A stretch of 64,000 nucleotides of DNA from Mesorhabditis belari (Eukaryota > Nematoda > Chromadorea > Rhabditida > Rhabditidae), in the NCBI GenBank assembly GCA_958450365.1, contig CAUEEP010000915.1:248001-312000 (forward strand), read 5' to 3'. The notes under the pieces were generated by a model. The model saw nothing but the letters and a program-made list of their open reading frames with translations. It was not told the DNA's origin and did not search any database. Shown in pieces: positions 13,401-23,798 of the stretch (position 1 is its first letter; each line of letters opens with the position of its first letter). Position numbers and translations under genes: made by a program.

Positions 13401-16400
13401 CAAAATGCAGAGAAATGGCAAGGGTATCGTTAGAAAGAGTAAAACCAGGGCTACAACTTTGTAATACATCGTTTGGGACGTTCTTTCGGAGTGAATATGA
13501 GAAAAATCGGAAAAATTGAAATTTTGACGAATTCCTTAACATTTTGTTCGTAAAACTTTAAGCCGTAATAACTTTCTTGTGGGTAGAGGGATTTTTCTTG
13601 TCTGGACAACGACTAAGAATTGTCCGCATTCGGATTTTTGATTTTAAGTCAAAAGTGTTTTCCCATAGTAGCGGATTCGATTTGCCTCCTGGACCGCAAT
13701 ACTATTAGAGAGTGCACTACTATTAAAGAGTTTTATCATTTACCAAAGTAAGACAGATATAAGATTTGTTCTAAAAATTCTTGCAATTCTTTCACGTACT
13801 CCTTTAGCTCCTTTTGAAATACAGTTGTGGGCCGGCGAGTTGACAATTTGTGTCTTGACATGAATAAATTTAGCCATCCCTCTGATGCCGAAAATTCCTC
13901 GTCACCTTTCCACATTAACTTGACTTGGCATTGAATCATTTTTCGTATCACTCGCATCTTTGCCCGCATTTCTTGAACTCAAGCAACAAGATCCTTTTCA
14001 AAATCGAAAATCGCTTTAGAATGACACATAAACATAAAGTCAAAAAGGTTTAGATGAAAAAGAAGCACTATAAATTCAAATTTTCGAGGGTGCACTACTA
14101 TTTTTTCAATCCCCTCTCCGACCGCAATACTATTAGGTTGTCCAATAAGTAATGCGTGTTACTGATTTCGAAACTATTGCGAAATCGCTTCGAGCAAATA
14201 TATGCTCTTTTTAATCATCAGCATCTTGTGTTTATTTTTATATATTATTTTATTCATTTGCCTTTGTTTTATAATAGATATGTTGTTTTGCAGATGAAAG
14301 ACAAAAAGTTTGTTGTCCGCGCATCAATGCTGTATGATTTCAAACGAGGTAAAACTGCAGCGGATTGCCATCAAACTATCTGTGCCGCATTTGGAGAGGA
14401 TTCAGTTTCAATCAGTCAGTGCCAGCGCTGGTTTAAACGATTTGCGGACGGAAACGAGTCGTTAGAGGACGAGGAACGCGCTGGAAGGCTGGAATTTCTT
14501 CTCATCGAAACCAGCTTCATTTTATTATGACGGACTTCACTCTTTGCTCGGACGATGGAGAAATGTTGTTGATTGTTGTGGAGAATATATCGATTAATAA
14601 AGTTCTCTTTTGTTAATTTTGTGATATTTTGAAAATCGTGTCAAAACACGCATTACTTATTGGACAACCTAATATTAGAGAGTGCACTACTATTAGCGAG
14701 AATACGGTATTCAATAATACTAATTTCATAGGAGAAAAAGGATTGATGCAAGAGCACAAAAAGATTTTCCGGTGTATAACAGGATTGTACCAAGAAAAAA
14801 TGTATCTAAAACTTGCAAAAAACTAGCGTTTGCTGTGTAAAATCATTTGTGCAAAGGGAAATTTAGAAATAAAATCTCAAATTTAGTCAACGATCCGAAT
14901 GTGATATGGGAACCGCATCCGATTTTTGGATATGTGGAGACAGTGTGCATTCTCTGGTGAGTGAAATGAGAAAAATCGTTCGAGATTTTCTGTGCCTAGT
15001 TGTATTTAGTTAATGAATTTGTCTTTTTGTTCTTTTTCGTATTTCCGTTTCAAAACAACAAATGCACAAATTGTGGGTAATTATGAATAAAAAAAAAAGA
15101 GAATGAATGTATTTGAAAGAATGAAAAGAAAAAAAGAAAAGATATCATGACTTTCTCACTAACCTAATAGTTTATCATTAACACTTATCTTGGTTAAGGT
15201 TAGGTCATAGCTGTTTAGATTTCAATGTTTTCAACTTTGATTAATGCCATGAAGCATCCCCATATCCAGGTTCACCTTTGAATACCTTCTGCGAATCACC
15301 GTCACCCCAAATCGGTGCCAATTCTTTTGCGGCCTGATGAACATTGTTGATATGATTGCCATTCTTCCATTCTATTTGGAACTTGGACTTGCCATATTTG
15401 GAATCGATGTCGCTAGCTTGTCCGACATCAAAGGTTTTTAAGAATTGAAAAGATTAAAGCAAAGCATTTTTTCTAGGTGCTCTCTTGGTTGTAAGGGTCT
15501 TACGAGTGCTGCGAGTGGTTCGAATTCTGAAGTTGGGACGATACTCGTCAGGGATGAGAACTTTTGCTCTAACACTTCGATCGTCGGCTCGCCAGTTGGG
15601 AATGATGGGAATGGTTGGTTTTGAGAAAGCTCAGGCTTGAGTTTAACCTTGTACATTTCAATCTTGTACATTCAATCTTGTACATTCAATCTTGTACATG
15701 TAATCTTGTACATTCAATCTTGTACATGCAATCTTGTACATTCAATCTTGTACATTCAATCTTGTACATTCAATCTTGTACATTCAATCTTGTACATTCA
15801 ATCTTGTACATGCAATCTTGTACATTCAATCTTGTACATTCAATCTTGTACATTCAATCTTCAAGCAAACCCTTTCAGGTTCTATCAACAGGTGTCGTTT
15901 TCTTCTCAACGCTACTCTATTTCGTTGAGAAAGATGAAAAGGTAAGTGGGATTTCAGGAAACTGGTAACCTCTAGAAAAAGTTATCCGACATTTTATACA
16001 CCATTGGAAACTTTGAGCTCAAATATCTTGGTGTTTAGCTGTCTAATTTAAATATTCTTGATATCATTAGATGTACCAAGTCTTTCTCTATCGATTGGTA
16101 TAAAAACTATTTCAATTGAGAAAGTCCAAGAGGAAGAAATTTGAGCTCAAGTTAGATTGCTAATGGGAAAAGGGGCGGGTCTTGTATTAAATGTCTACAA
16201 TCCTAGAAAATTGATGCTTTTGAAAACAAGTAATCTTTACAGGATACCCCATTCACATCGATCCCAGCCGCTTTTTGGTGGGCAATTGTGACGATGACAA
16301 CCGTTGGATACGGTGATTATGTGCCAGTGACTATACGTGAGTGTTTTTGAATTGAATAAATTTATTGACACGAATAGATGTGGTATAAACAATACACAAC

Positions 16401-18675
16401 AAAAGCCCCTAAGCCCTAAATGTAGGGGAAGAAAAAACGGATCAATAATCTAGCCAACAGAATTGAACCCTTAATCTTCTGACTAAGATACAGGGTTCTT
16501 AGCCAATCGACCAAATGAAATGGTAGAATCGAAATAAATATACCGTAAATACTGTAATAGTACCCCACCCCCATAATGACGGTGCGGAGTGTTGCGTAGT
16601 CTAGCTTTGAACGAGTTTTTCTCGACACTGGTTTATGCTACAATGCGCTCTTAGGTATCAAAGAATAGCCCTGAATTTCAGCTATTTTTGATACCAAAGA
16701 CGAATTTTTTGAAAGTGCGGGCGCTTTGAAAAAAATGAAATACTAAAAAACTTTTGCGACTACGCGACTGTACGAGGGGGTGGGGTACTATTACAGTATT
16801 TACGGTAGGTTATTTGAATGTATTTGAATACTGTAATAGTGACCCACTCAAATAATGACGATGCGCAGTGTTGCATACCGTATTTATTCTAACAAACGCC
16901 ACTTCCCTCGAACAACTTTAGACGCCTCGTTTTCAGTCCCATTTTGACACATTTTTATGTTTAATATACCAAAAGATAACCCTTAATGTCTTCTATCTTT
17001 TGGTATATTAAACATAAAAATATCATAAAATCGGGCTGAGAACGAGGCAAGTTGGTCGAGGGGGCGGCGTTTATTAGAATAAATACGGTAGTCTAGCTTT
17101 GGACGAGTTTTTCTCGACACTGGTTTATGCTACAATGCGCGCTTAGATATCAAAAAATAGCCCTGAATTTCAGCTATTTTTTGATACCAAAGACGCATTT
17201 TTTGAAAGTACGGGCGCTTTAAAAAAATGAAATGCTAAAAAACTTTTGCGACTACACGACTGTACGAGGGGATGGGGTACTATTACAGTATTTACGGTTT
17301 GTACTTAAAAGCTCAGTTTTTAATTTAAAGAAAGACAATTGATAATTAAAAGCACAAAGAATTCATCAAAAGCTATTTATGCTAAAAGATTGTGTGCAAG
17401 TTTAACTAGTTTAATTTTGTTTTGTTGCATTTATCATTTCAAATCAATCGATTCAGCGGGTAAACTCATCGCAAGTGGAGCAATTATTTCTGGAGTTTTG
17501 GTGTTGGCTCTTCCCATCACTATCATTGTCGATAATTTCATGAAAGTCTCCGGAAAGTGAGTGATATCTTAAGCTATAATGGTTTTAAATATCAATCGAG
17601 ATCTCAATATCTTATTCATTTTCAGCATAGAAGAGTAGTGTTGTTTTCTACGGGATTGCCTTTTTCTGGTAAATGAGGTTTTCTTTCTTCTTCTTCTATT
17701 TTTTTTTCATCAAATCTTTTCATTGAATTCTCCCCAGCTTTCGCTAAGTTACTAATTCTCTTTCTGCCAAAACTTCTTCCCTTTTTTTTGAAACTTTTGA
17801 CTTTTAAACCTGGCTCTGATCAGCACGGCTTTCATGACTTCATTCCTAACAAATTTTACACAAAACTTTTCATTTCTCCTTGATAAATCATATTTCAAAC
17901 AGACGATAATCAATGAGCATTCGAGATCTCGTGTACTTTGTGCTCAAAACCGTAAAAGCAAACCAAAATCTTGAAGAATAATCAAATAAACTACCGTAAA
18001 TACTATAATAGTACCCCACCCTCATAATGACGGCGCGTAGTGTTGCGTAGTCTAGCTTTGAACGAGTTTTTCTCGACACTGGTTTATGCTACAATGCGCG
18101 CTTAGGTATCAAAAAAATAGCTGAAATTCAGGGCTATTTTTTGATATCAAAAGACGGAGCATCACGTAGTCTAACTTTAAACGCATTTTTCTCGTCATCA
18201 GTTTGTAATGACAGCCGGAGCATCGCGTAGTCTAGCTTTGAACGAGTTTTTCTCGACACTGGTTTATGCTACAATGGGCGCTTAGGTATCAAAAAATAGC
18301 TGAAATTCAGGGCTATTTTTTGATACAAAAGACGCATTTTTGGAAGTACGGATGCTTTAAAAAAAATGAAATAATAAAAAACTTTTGCGACTACGCGACT
18401 GTACGAGGGGTCGCTGGGGTATTATTACAGTATTTACGGTAAGTGCCAGGCAATCGCGCGGTATTCCATTTTTAAGCACAAAGCACTCAAGCATCTCTAA
18501 TCATCATTTCTTCCAAAAATTTACGGCAACAACCAAAAAACGAAATCACATTTCCAGCACGCACAACATTTTCCACCCGCCGCCACCCCCATCTCAACCT
18601 CCGCAACACCACACTCCGGTGAGAACACACTCGTCCACCAACGCTCCTGTGATCGCTACAAGCTTGATTACTTAA
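7434..18675 (+). CDS. Voltage-gated K+ channel alpha subunit, Shab/KVS-like
   Basis: Exons: 7434-7573, 7945-8032, 8384-8474, 8514-8668, 8772-8854, 11007-11108, 11256-11324, 12214-12308, 12378-12461, 12851-12874, 14887-14956, 15270-15433, 15477-15613, 15879-15941, 16243-16336, 17457-17556, then either 17626-17638 (523 aa) or 18450-18675 (594 aa). All phases join. Domains: a free N-terminus of ~105 aa; a T1 tetramerisation domain (~110-225) with the zinc motif HX5CX20CC of non-Shaker Kv channels; S1 ~254-276; S2; S3 with [13 protein letters not shown]4 with Arg 395/398/401/404 and Lys 407; S5 ~435-455; selectivity filter TVGYGD at 475-480; S6 ending [12 protein letters not shown]. The plasma-membrane role, voltage-dependent K+ efflux as a tetramer, is known for the family. 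Oddities: the S6 PXP motif reads P-I-T. The intron at 8475-8513 is only 39 nt, and reading through it stays in frame. Introns carry many MITEs. The exact nematode paralogue (exp-2, kvs) is not settled. Confidence 0.93.
7551..7614 (+). repeat. 32-bp tandem duplication covering a 5' splice site
   Basis: The end of K+ channel exon 1 and its donor (AGTAATAA|GTAAGC) are duplicated head to tail. Only the first donor gives an open frame. Using the second would include the in-frame TAA at 7575-7577. Confidence 0.85.
8100..8380 (-). other. Two degenerate tRNA-like segments
   Basis: Read on the minus strand, 8105-8185 has a D-arm-like TAGCTCAATGGTAAAGC and a T-loop-like GAGTTCAATTCCCC. The segment at 8315-8372 is a shorter relative with GGGTTCAATTCCCC. 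Arms do not pair well, so these are tRNA-derived relics in intron 2 of the K+ channel gene and not tRNA genes. Confidence 0.4.
8938..9388. mobile_element. Hairpin MITE with a 27-bp minisatellite in one arm
   Basis: About 8938-9140 is the reverse complement of 9233-9388, around a short centre. The left arm carries three and a half tandem copies of a 27-bp unit (8952-9050, containing AGCGCCATAATAGAAAACG). The right arm has the unit once, so the array expanded after insertion. It lies in an intron of the K+ channel gene. Confidence 0.8.
10052..10436. mobile_element. Mariner-like MITE with ~25-bp TIRs
   Basis: TTGGGTTGGTGAATTGAAAA near 10053 is matched by its reverse complement ending near 10436. 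The interior is the left part of dispersed repeat R, with no coding sequence. Terminal TTGGGTTG-type repeats resemble those of mariner-family elements. It is intronic in the K+ channel gene. Confidence 0.7.
10437..10740 (+). repeat. Repeat R, copy 2, with split tRNA-like sequence
   Basis: This is homologous to 4920-5162. GTTGG at ~10507 could pair with CCAAC at ~10603 as an acceptor stem, but about 30 bases containing a TATATATACCGTTATATA hairpin sit between that 5' strand and the D arm (TAGCTCATTGGTAGAGC). The T arm CGGGTTCGAAACTCG is recognisable. It looks like a tRNA copy broken by a small insertion. A further duplicate of the MITE end follows at 10650-10735. Confidence 0.55.
11445..11660. 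mobile_element. MITE-B copy 1 (near-perfect hairpin)
   Basis: The element begins GGGGTAGGCTAGTTTCCGCC and ends with the complementary GCGGAAACTAGCCTACCCC. The long arms share GCAACTCGCCATAACTTTCT, so the whole unit folds into one hairpin. The same family occurs at 11787-12026, 12553-12790, 47235-47465 and, truncated, 55812-55946. Confidence 0.85.
11787..12050. mobile_element. MITE-B copy 2, followed by the end of another copy
   Basis: The arms contain TTGCGCAACTCGCCATAACT and its reverse complement around a short centre. A second GGCGGAAATTAGCCTACCCC end at 12030-12050 shows that one copy was inserted in, or recombined with, another. Confidence 0.8.
12553..12790. mobile_element. MITE-B copy 3
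   Basis: It has the same terminal GGGGTAGGCTAATTTCCGCC and inverted GCAACTC/GAGTTGC arms. It lies between the S1-S2 linker exons of the K+ channel (12378-12461 and 12851-12874). Confidence 0.85.
13192..14709 (-). mobile_element. Pogo/Tigger-like element with CENP-B HTH remnant
   Basis: TACCGTATTCTCTCTAATAG at 13192 is mirrored by the sequence ending AGAATACGGTA at 14709; the terminal TA is the likely target duplication. On the minus strand, 13736-13969 encodes a 77-aa fragment with features of a CENP-B-type DNA-binding domain as in Tigger transposases (a GWLNLF segment and RRPTT). The catalytic DDE region is missing, so it cannot move on its own. A mariner derivative is inserted in it at 14133-14672. 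Short relatives lie at 51071-51269 and 51401-51624. Confidence 0.75.
14133..14672 (+). mobile_element. Internally deleted mariner, nested in the pogo-like element
   Basis: Perfect-looking TIRs (GGTTGTCCAATAAGTAATGC and its complement) sit between duplicated TA at 14131-14132 and 14673-14674. Removing the element restores the pogo sequence. The reading frame at 14293-14527 encodes a typical mariner N-terminal helix-turn-helix ([12 protein letters not shown], then [20 protein letters not shown]), joined directly to a short tail. The DDD catalytic part is gone. Confidence 0.9.
15651..15865 (+). repeat. 14-bp minisatellite, ~15 copies
   Basis: Tandem copies of ATTCAATCTTGTAC with few variants (ATGTAATC, ATGCAATC) fill most of the 265-nt intron between the S4 exon (ends 15613) and the S5 exon (starts 15879) of the K+ channel. 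All three frames stay open because 14 is not a multiple of 3 and the unit lacks stops. The repeated peptide is not a gene. Confidence 0.95.
16415..16510 (-). other. tRNA-like relic
   Basis: On the minus strand there is GGTCGATTGGCTAAG, then ATCTT...AAGAT as an anticodon-like stem, then AAGGGTTCAATTCTG as a T-arm-like sequence. The T stem and acceptor stem do not pair convincingly. It adjoins the start of a MITE-A copy. Confidence 0.35.
16541..16807. mobile_element. MITE-A copy 1
   Basis: Termini are TACCGTAAATACTGTAATAG and the inverse, with matching GTACCCCACCCC/GGGGTGGGGTAC just inside. The centre holds an inverted pair around GGTATCAAAGAATAGCCCTG. Other copies: 16828-17297 (interrupted), 17992-18441 (expanded) and 26310-26578. 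Confidence 0.9.
16828..17297. mobile_element. MITE-A copy 2, interrupted by MITE-C
   Basis: The sequence begins ATACTGTAATAGTGACCCAC and resumes after 17090 with GTCTAGCTTTGGACGAG, ending in ATTTACGG. The TA at the break (GTTGC|A-TA-GTCTAG) is the insertion target of MITE-C. Confidence 0.85.
16876..17090. mobile_element. MITE-C nested in MITE-A
   Basis: Termini are TACCGTATTTATTCTAACAA and TAGAATAAATACGGTA. An internal inverted pair (TTTATGTTTAATATACCAAA and its complement) makes one long hairpin. TA target duplication is included in these coordinates. Confidence 0.88.
17992..18441. mobile_element. MITE-A copy 3, internally duplicated, abutting a splice acceptor
   Basis: This is a longer family member in which the block from GTCTAGCTTTGAACGAG to the GGTATCAAAAAA hairpin is repeated. 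Its right TIR ends 7 bases before the putative AG acceptor (18448-18449) of the alternative last K+ channel exon. Confidence 0.88.
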
Positions 18676-19212
18676 AAACAACATCGTCAAATTCATTGTA
18701 AAGTCCTAGGTTCTATAGTATTCCAAAAAACAAAAGATTCAAGAATTTAAAAACAAAAATCAGTGCTTTGGTGGTTTGGAGGGTCGATTTTTGGCTTGGC
18801 TTCGTCAAATCTTATGTTTTGCGCGGTTCGTGTCGATACTTTTCTTCTATTCCAGTGTAATTATATATGCTGAAGCGATTGGTGCTAATTTTAGAGTATC
18901 TCCAGCCTGTTTCAAGTTAGTATTGCAGCATTCCAAGTGTAATTAACCAGCTTTAGGGTAACGTTCGGTGGTTAAAGTATCACAGGCTAGGATACAGGGC
19001 AAATCATCGAGTAGAATTATCAAAAACGTGCTTAAATTAGTATCAATCGCTTCAACATCTATCTCTTTCTTCAAAATAGAAGAAAATCATTGAGATAAAC
19101 CGTTCAAAACACTAGAATCGATTAAGCAAGCTAAAAGTGTCCCCACCCAACCATCAAAGTACCCAAATATCTTCCAATAAATGAAAATTTGCTTGCCAAA
19201 GTAGTCTGGCTA

Positions 19213-20228
19213 ATATTGGGTTGTCCAGTTATGAATGCGCGTTTTTTACTATTTTGTAAATTTCTCAAGATACCGAAATCAAGAAAAAGATATATATTGG
19301 GTTGGGGAGAACGAGTCGGCGCCAAAAGGGACTTTTTGCACACATAAAGCCTTCTTTAAACATACGTTTGGTTTCATCAAAAGGATCCACTATTTCCTAC
19401 AAAATGACTTTTGAGAGATTCCACAAAGCTTTTCTTTCGTGGAGTTTATGAACTCCAAGCGCAGCGGGTTAAAATGGCAAAGAGCCGACCATCATTTAAC
19501 AAACAAAACGGTGAAGATAGAGAACAATGGTTTTTGAAACAAGTTCGTTTTGGGAGGCGCTGTTTGAATTTTCTTTTAAATGTCATTTTGAGGATTAGTT
19601 AACCATTCTACTCATATCAAAGCATATTATTTGCGAAGTCGAATAGAAGTTTCAGACTTTTTTGATTTTCGGCGCCGACTCATTCTCCCCAACCCAATAT
19701 GAGTATTATTCGAAAGCTGAAGATCTCCTCTACATTTTGATACAAAAAGTTTTTGAATTTGTTCAGCTTTTGGGCAAATTGGCTGCACAGAAGAAGAGGT
19801 GGCCAAAAAAATGGAAGGGTGCCTTTGGATCAAGTTTTGGCTCCGCTCAAATTGAGTTAACCGTTTGATGTTTGGCCAATAGATATATCAATACAAGATT
19901 TTTTAAATATAACAATTTCAGAGCATCTTTACTTTTCTTTTCTTTTCTGGGCGGTTATTTTACACCATAAAACTTGAGGAATAGCTAAGGTGGAATGAAT
20001 TTTTTCGAAAACGACCTCTCCCTTTGTGCAGTCAATTTGCCCAAAAGCTGAACAAATTCCAAAGGTTTTTATATCAAAATGTAGAGGAGATCTTCAGCAG
20101 CTTTCGAATGATATATAACACTCATATACATCTGTTCGATATCTTGAGAAATTTACAAAATAGCGCGCATTAATAACTGGACATTCATAACATTCATAAC
20201 GCGCATTCACAACTGGACAACCCAATAT
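19213..20228. mobile_element. Mariner-type MITE with ~195-bp TIRs and a nested element
   Basis: The left arm (19213-19290, resuming at 19701-19800) is the reverse complement of 20034-20228. Termini are ATTGGGTTGTCCAGTTATGA and inverse. The left arm is interrupted by another element (19294-19700) with TIRs TATTGGGTTGGGGAGAACGA. No transposase is recognisable in either. The region also carries a short tRNA T-arm-like piece (GAGGGTTCGATCCCGGG) at about 20238. Confidence 0.8.
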
Positions 20229-21561
20229 TTTAAAAGTCGAGGGTTCGATCCCGGGTTATGGCTTTAATCATTGGACTTTACTGTTTCTTTCTTCATAATT
20301 CTCTAAATATATAGAATCTAAATTGATTTTGTAATATAAACTTTGTTTTTTTTCCCTTTTCAAATCAGTTTTGTGTTTTCATTCGATCAAAAAAAGAATC
20401 CCGATTTTAAAGTCGAAAAACATTTGTGATTTTGTCATTTTTTTCTATATGATTAAGCCAATTTTTGTTTTTAAATGTTTAAAAGTCTTTTTTTCAAATG
20501 TTTTCAAATGTTTTTTCAAAATTACCCCCAATCGAATCGATTTTTCTTCGTTTTTTTTCATGGTGCTGTATCTTTTTGCCATCTTTTTCCTTATGAAATG
20601 ATGTATTAGAAAAGAAAAGCAGGATCTTGTGTCTACAACTTGTGTCTACAATTTTCTACTGACTCCCAGGTGCAATTGTTTTTTTGAGAACTTTATCTTT
20701 TTCGTTCATTTTTGTCTCTACCCCCCGTCTCTTCTCTTTTATTTGACCAATTTTCTTGATCTCGAATCGTTTTCCCCTTTTCTTCTCATCTAAATCGAAC
20801 AGTCAAGAGATTTTTGTCAATAAACATTTCAAAAATCTGAACTGCATATTATACTGAGATAATGACAGCGTTTTTCCGCCACAAGTACACCTCTTGCAAT
20901 TTTTTCAAATCCACCCTTTCCCCATGCTCTTCTAAAACTAATAGAAATAATATTTGAACCAAATATTTCTTAAAATCTTGTCATCTTAAAATCATCAGTC
21001 AGCAAGATCTTGCAGGATTCATCCTTCTTCAGATTCGTTCACTTCATTCACTCCATTTTCCATTCGTTGTTCTATATCTGATGACAATAAGTTCATCAGT
21101 CAGCAAGGCCTTGCAGGAATCATCCGAGTAAATGCCATCTAAATAGTTATTTATAGTCTTTATCCTAACTTCTTTTTTCTACACAGTCGCAACTTTTTGT
21201 TAACCGAAATTGGTCCTAAAAGGAAACTCGTTTTAGTAGAAATTCTTTTAAAGATTTACCATTACCTTCTCCATTGGCTGCTCACAGTGATTGAGCGTCG
21301 AAACCACTCGAAAATCATTTATTGTCTAAAAGCATAAAAATTGGAAAAGTATTGCGGAAATCCGTGCGCCTTCATTCTATTTCGCGCCCCAAATCATTTA
21401 TTGTTTTGTAGCTTGTTAGCTGAATATCTTGCGTTAAAGCCTATATAAGGCAACCGTTGTTCATTTGGTTTTGTTGTTTTTTACTTTTTTCTGCCTCCTT
21501 TCATCGTGTGAAAGTTGTGTCCTAATTAGGACGAAATTGTTTCTGTTTTTATCGCCGCTTT

Positions 21562-22088
21562 TGATTCAATTGTCGATTCTGTGTGAAAATTGCTCAAGTG
21601 AGAGCCCAAAAATTCCGAATCAGTCGGCTATTGAATAAAGTGTCTTAGTTCAAGTGAGATCTGATATCTCGAAACAAGAAATAACGTGTCTTGAGTGAAG
21701 AGTACCAAGCACGCAAAGAATATTTCTTTACACTAATAGTATATAGTTTATCCCGCGGATTTTCTCAGATCTAAATCTAAATCCGAAAAAAGATTTAGCA
21801 AGAATGTTAGAAAAGATGCGAACTAAACGGAATGTTTGCATTATAAGTTACTAGCTGCGCTGGGAGTCCGCTACGCGAGAAATTGTCCTATGGTATCCAT
21901 CGATATTATTCTAGTTTTAATTCAATTGTCGATTTTGTCTGAAAATTGCTCAAGTGAGAGTCCAAAAATTGCGAGTCAGTCGGCTATTGAATAAAGTGTC
22001 TTAGTTCAAGTGAGATCTGATATCTCGAAACAAGAAACAACGTGTCTTGAGTGAAGAGTACCAAGCACGCAAAGAATATTTCTTTACA
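21562..22088 (+). repeat. ~170-bp direct repeat pair, possible LTR remnant
   Basis: About 21562-21731 recurs at 21921-22088 with ~95% identity by eye. About 110 bp upstream of the first copy is CTATATAAGGCAACCGTTGT, which looks like an LTR promoter. No retrotransposon coding sequence lies between, so this may be a rearranged solo LTR. The LTR reading is inference. Confidence 0.5.
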
Positions 22089-22089
22089 A

Positions 22090-22900
22090 AGATCAACAAA
22101 GAACAAATGCATTGAAACTGAAGCTCTGTTTAACAAATCTTCATATGATCTTCATATGATCATCTTTATATGTCTTTTTTTGCTTAAACAGTTTCCTCAA
22201 TCTCGAATCCTTTTTTCTCCTTCAAACCATATTGTCAATAAAATTTTGAAGCTGATATCCAAAAAGCATATTAAAAATTGCTCAAGTTTGTTTTTGTTTT
22301 AACATTTTGTTTTAAACATTTTGGTTCTTATCTATTTGATTAATGAACACAATGCTATGAGAATCCTATGAGATGAGAATCCGATCAAATCCGAAATCTG
22401 ATTTCATCATCTTTTCCCCTCTGATGGGCACTTTAAAACAAACACTATATGATTATTTGCGCAATTTGCGATAAAGCCGGATTCAAAATTGTGCCAAAAT
22501 ATCGAGCAAAAGTTCCTACATTATCATTAGAACATTCATTGTCTTTGTAATGAATGCATTATCATTATCATTATTCTTCATTAGATCAACAAAGATCATA
22601 ACATTAACAAATCAACAAACAAGAAAAATCAACAAAGAACAAATGCATTGAAACTGAAGATCTGTTTAACAAATCTTCATAACAATTTATTATCTTTGTA
22701 TGCCCTTTTTGCTTGAACAGTTTCCTCAATCTCGAATCGTTTTTTCTCCTTTAGACCATATTGTCAATAAAATTTTGAAGCTGATATCCAAAAAGCATAT
22801 TAAAAACATTTTGTTTTAAACATTTTAGTTCTTATCTATTTGATTAATGAACACAATGATATAGATGAGAATCCGATCAAATCCGAAATCTGATTTCAAT
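22090..22900 (+). repeat. ~550-bp tandem duplication upstream of bcat-1
   Basis: The block starting ACAAATGCATTGAAACTGAA near 22098 and running to the CCGATCAAATCCGAAATCTG phrase near 22400 is repeated at about 22638-22890. The second copy has small indels. No gene is recognised in 18700-23798. Confidence 0.75.
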
Positions 22901-23475
22901 CTCCTTTTCTCCTCTTCACCAAACTCTTTCTTTGTTTTTTTCCAGAATCTTCTACTTCTTTGTCTGTACTTCTTTTTCACATCTAAATTTCTCATTTTAT
23001 TTCTCCAAATCCTTCTCTTTTCCCCATCAAACCTCAATCCAATCCATCTTTTCCCATTTTTCTTTTCCCGACTTTTCTCATTCCCTCTCCACTCTTCTCT
23101 CTTCATGTCCCATCTCCAAGGCATCACCCCATCCACGAGCTCCATTCGTTGTTTCCTCTTTCAGCTCTTTCAGCTCTTTTCATTTTCTCAGCTCTCTGTC
23201 TACTCCCTTTTCAAGCTTTTGGGCCTTTGCCACTCTTCATTTTTTACTTTTTCCGATTCTTGTGCATACCTCAATCTTGAACCTTTCCCCCCGTTTTCCT
23301 ATTTCCTTCTTTCTTTCTTTCTTCTCTTCACTTCTACCCCATCCTTCATTTTGAGCTCTTCCTATTTTCATCTACTCCAATTTCTCTTTTCATTCTTGGC
23401 CTCTTTACTTCTTCTCTCGGTCCACGAAGTCCGTCTTCTATTTTCCCCTTTTTCCCTTCTTCCCCAGCTCTAACC
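22900..23475 (+). other. Pyrimidine-rich tract upstream of bcat-1
   Basis: The + strand is dominated by T and C over ~570 bp. It yields a 202-codon open frame of Phe/Leu/Ser composition (22865-23473), overlapping frames on the same strand, and Arg/Lys/Glu frames on the other strand. This is what skewed composition alone would give. It lies ~320 bp 5' of the bcat-1 start. Confidence 0.6.
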
Positions 23476-23798
23476 CCTTAAAACTTTTTCACTCTCGACC
23501 CCGTGACCTATCATAAAATTTTAGTTAGTTTTTCAGTTCCTTTTTTCAGTTCCTCATTAGCTCAAGTTGTACAAAATCCTTATATAAACTCTTTAAACAA
23601 ATCAGTTATTTGATAAGTTTTCTGACAATCTCTTTACGAATTTATTGACCTCATAAATCAAACGTAAAAACGCTGGGGTTCCACCTCAGAAAGAACTTTC
23701 TCTTCAGCAAAAAGAAAACTATAATCATGATTGTTTTTCAAGTTTATCTTTTGGTTTTTCATTTCTTTTCTTGAAATTCAATCTGATTGCAGTTTTTG

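Noticed and set aside
15615..15968. Three overlapping frames encoding a tandem peptide repeat
   Set aside because: The 14-bp repeat lacks stops in all frames; it is an intron between the S4 and S5 exons of the K+ channel.
22865..23473. 202-codon Phe/Ser/Leu-rich frame
   Set aside because: Explained by the pyrimidine tract; a second overlapping frame and no domain or splice structure.
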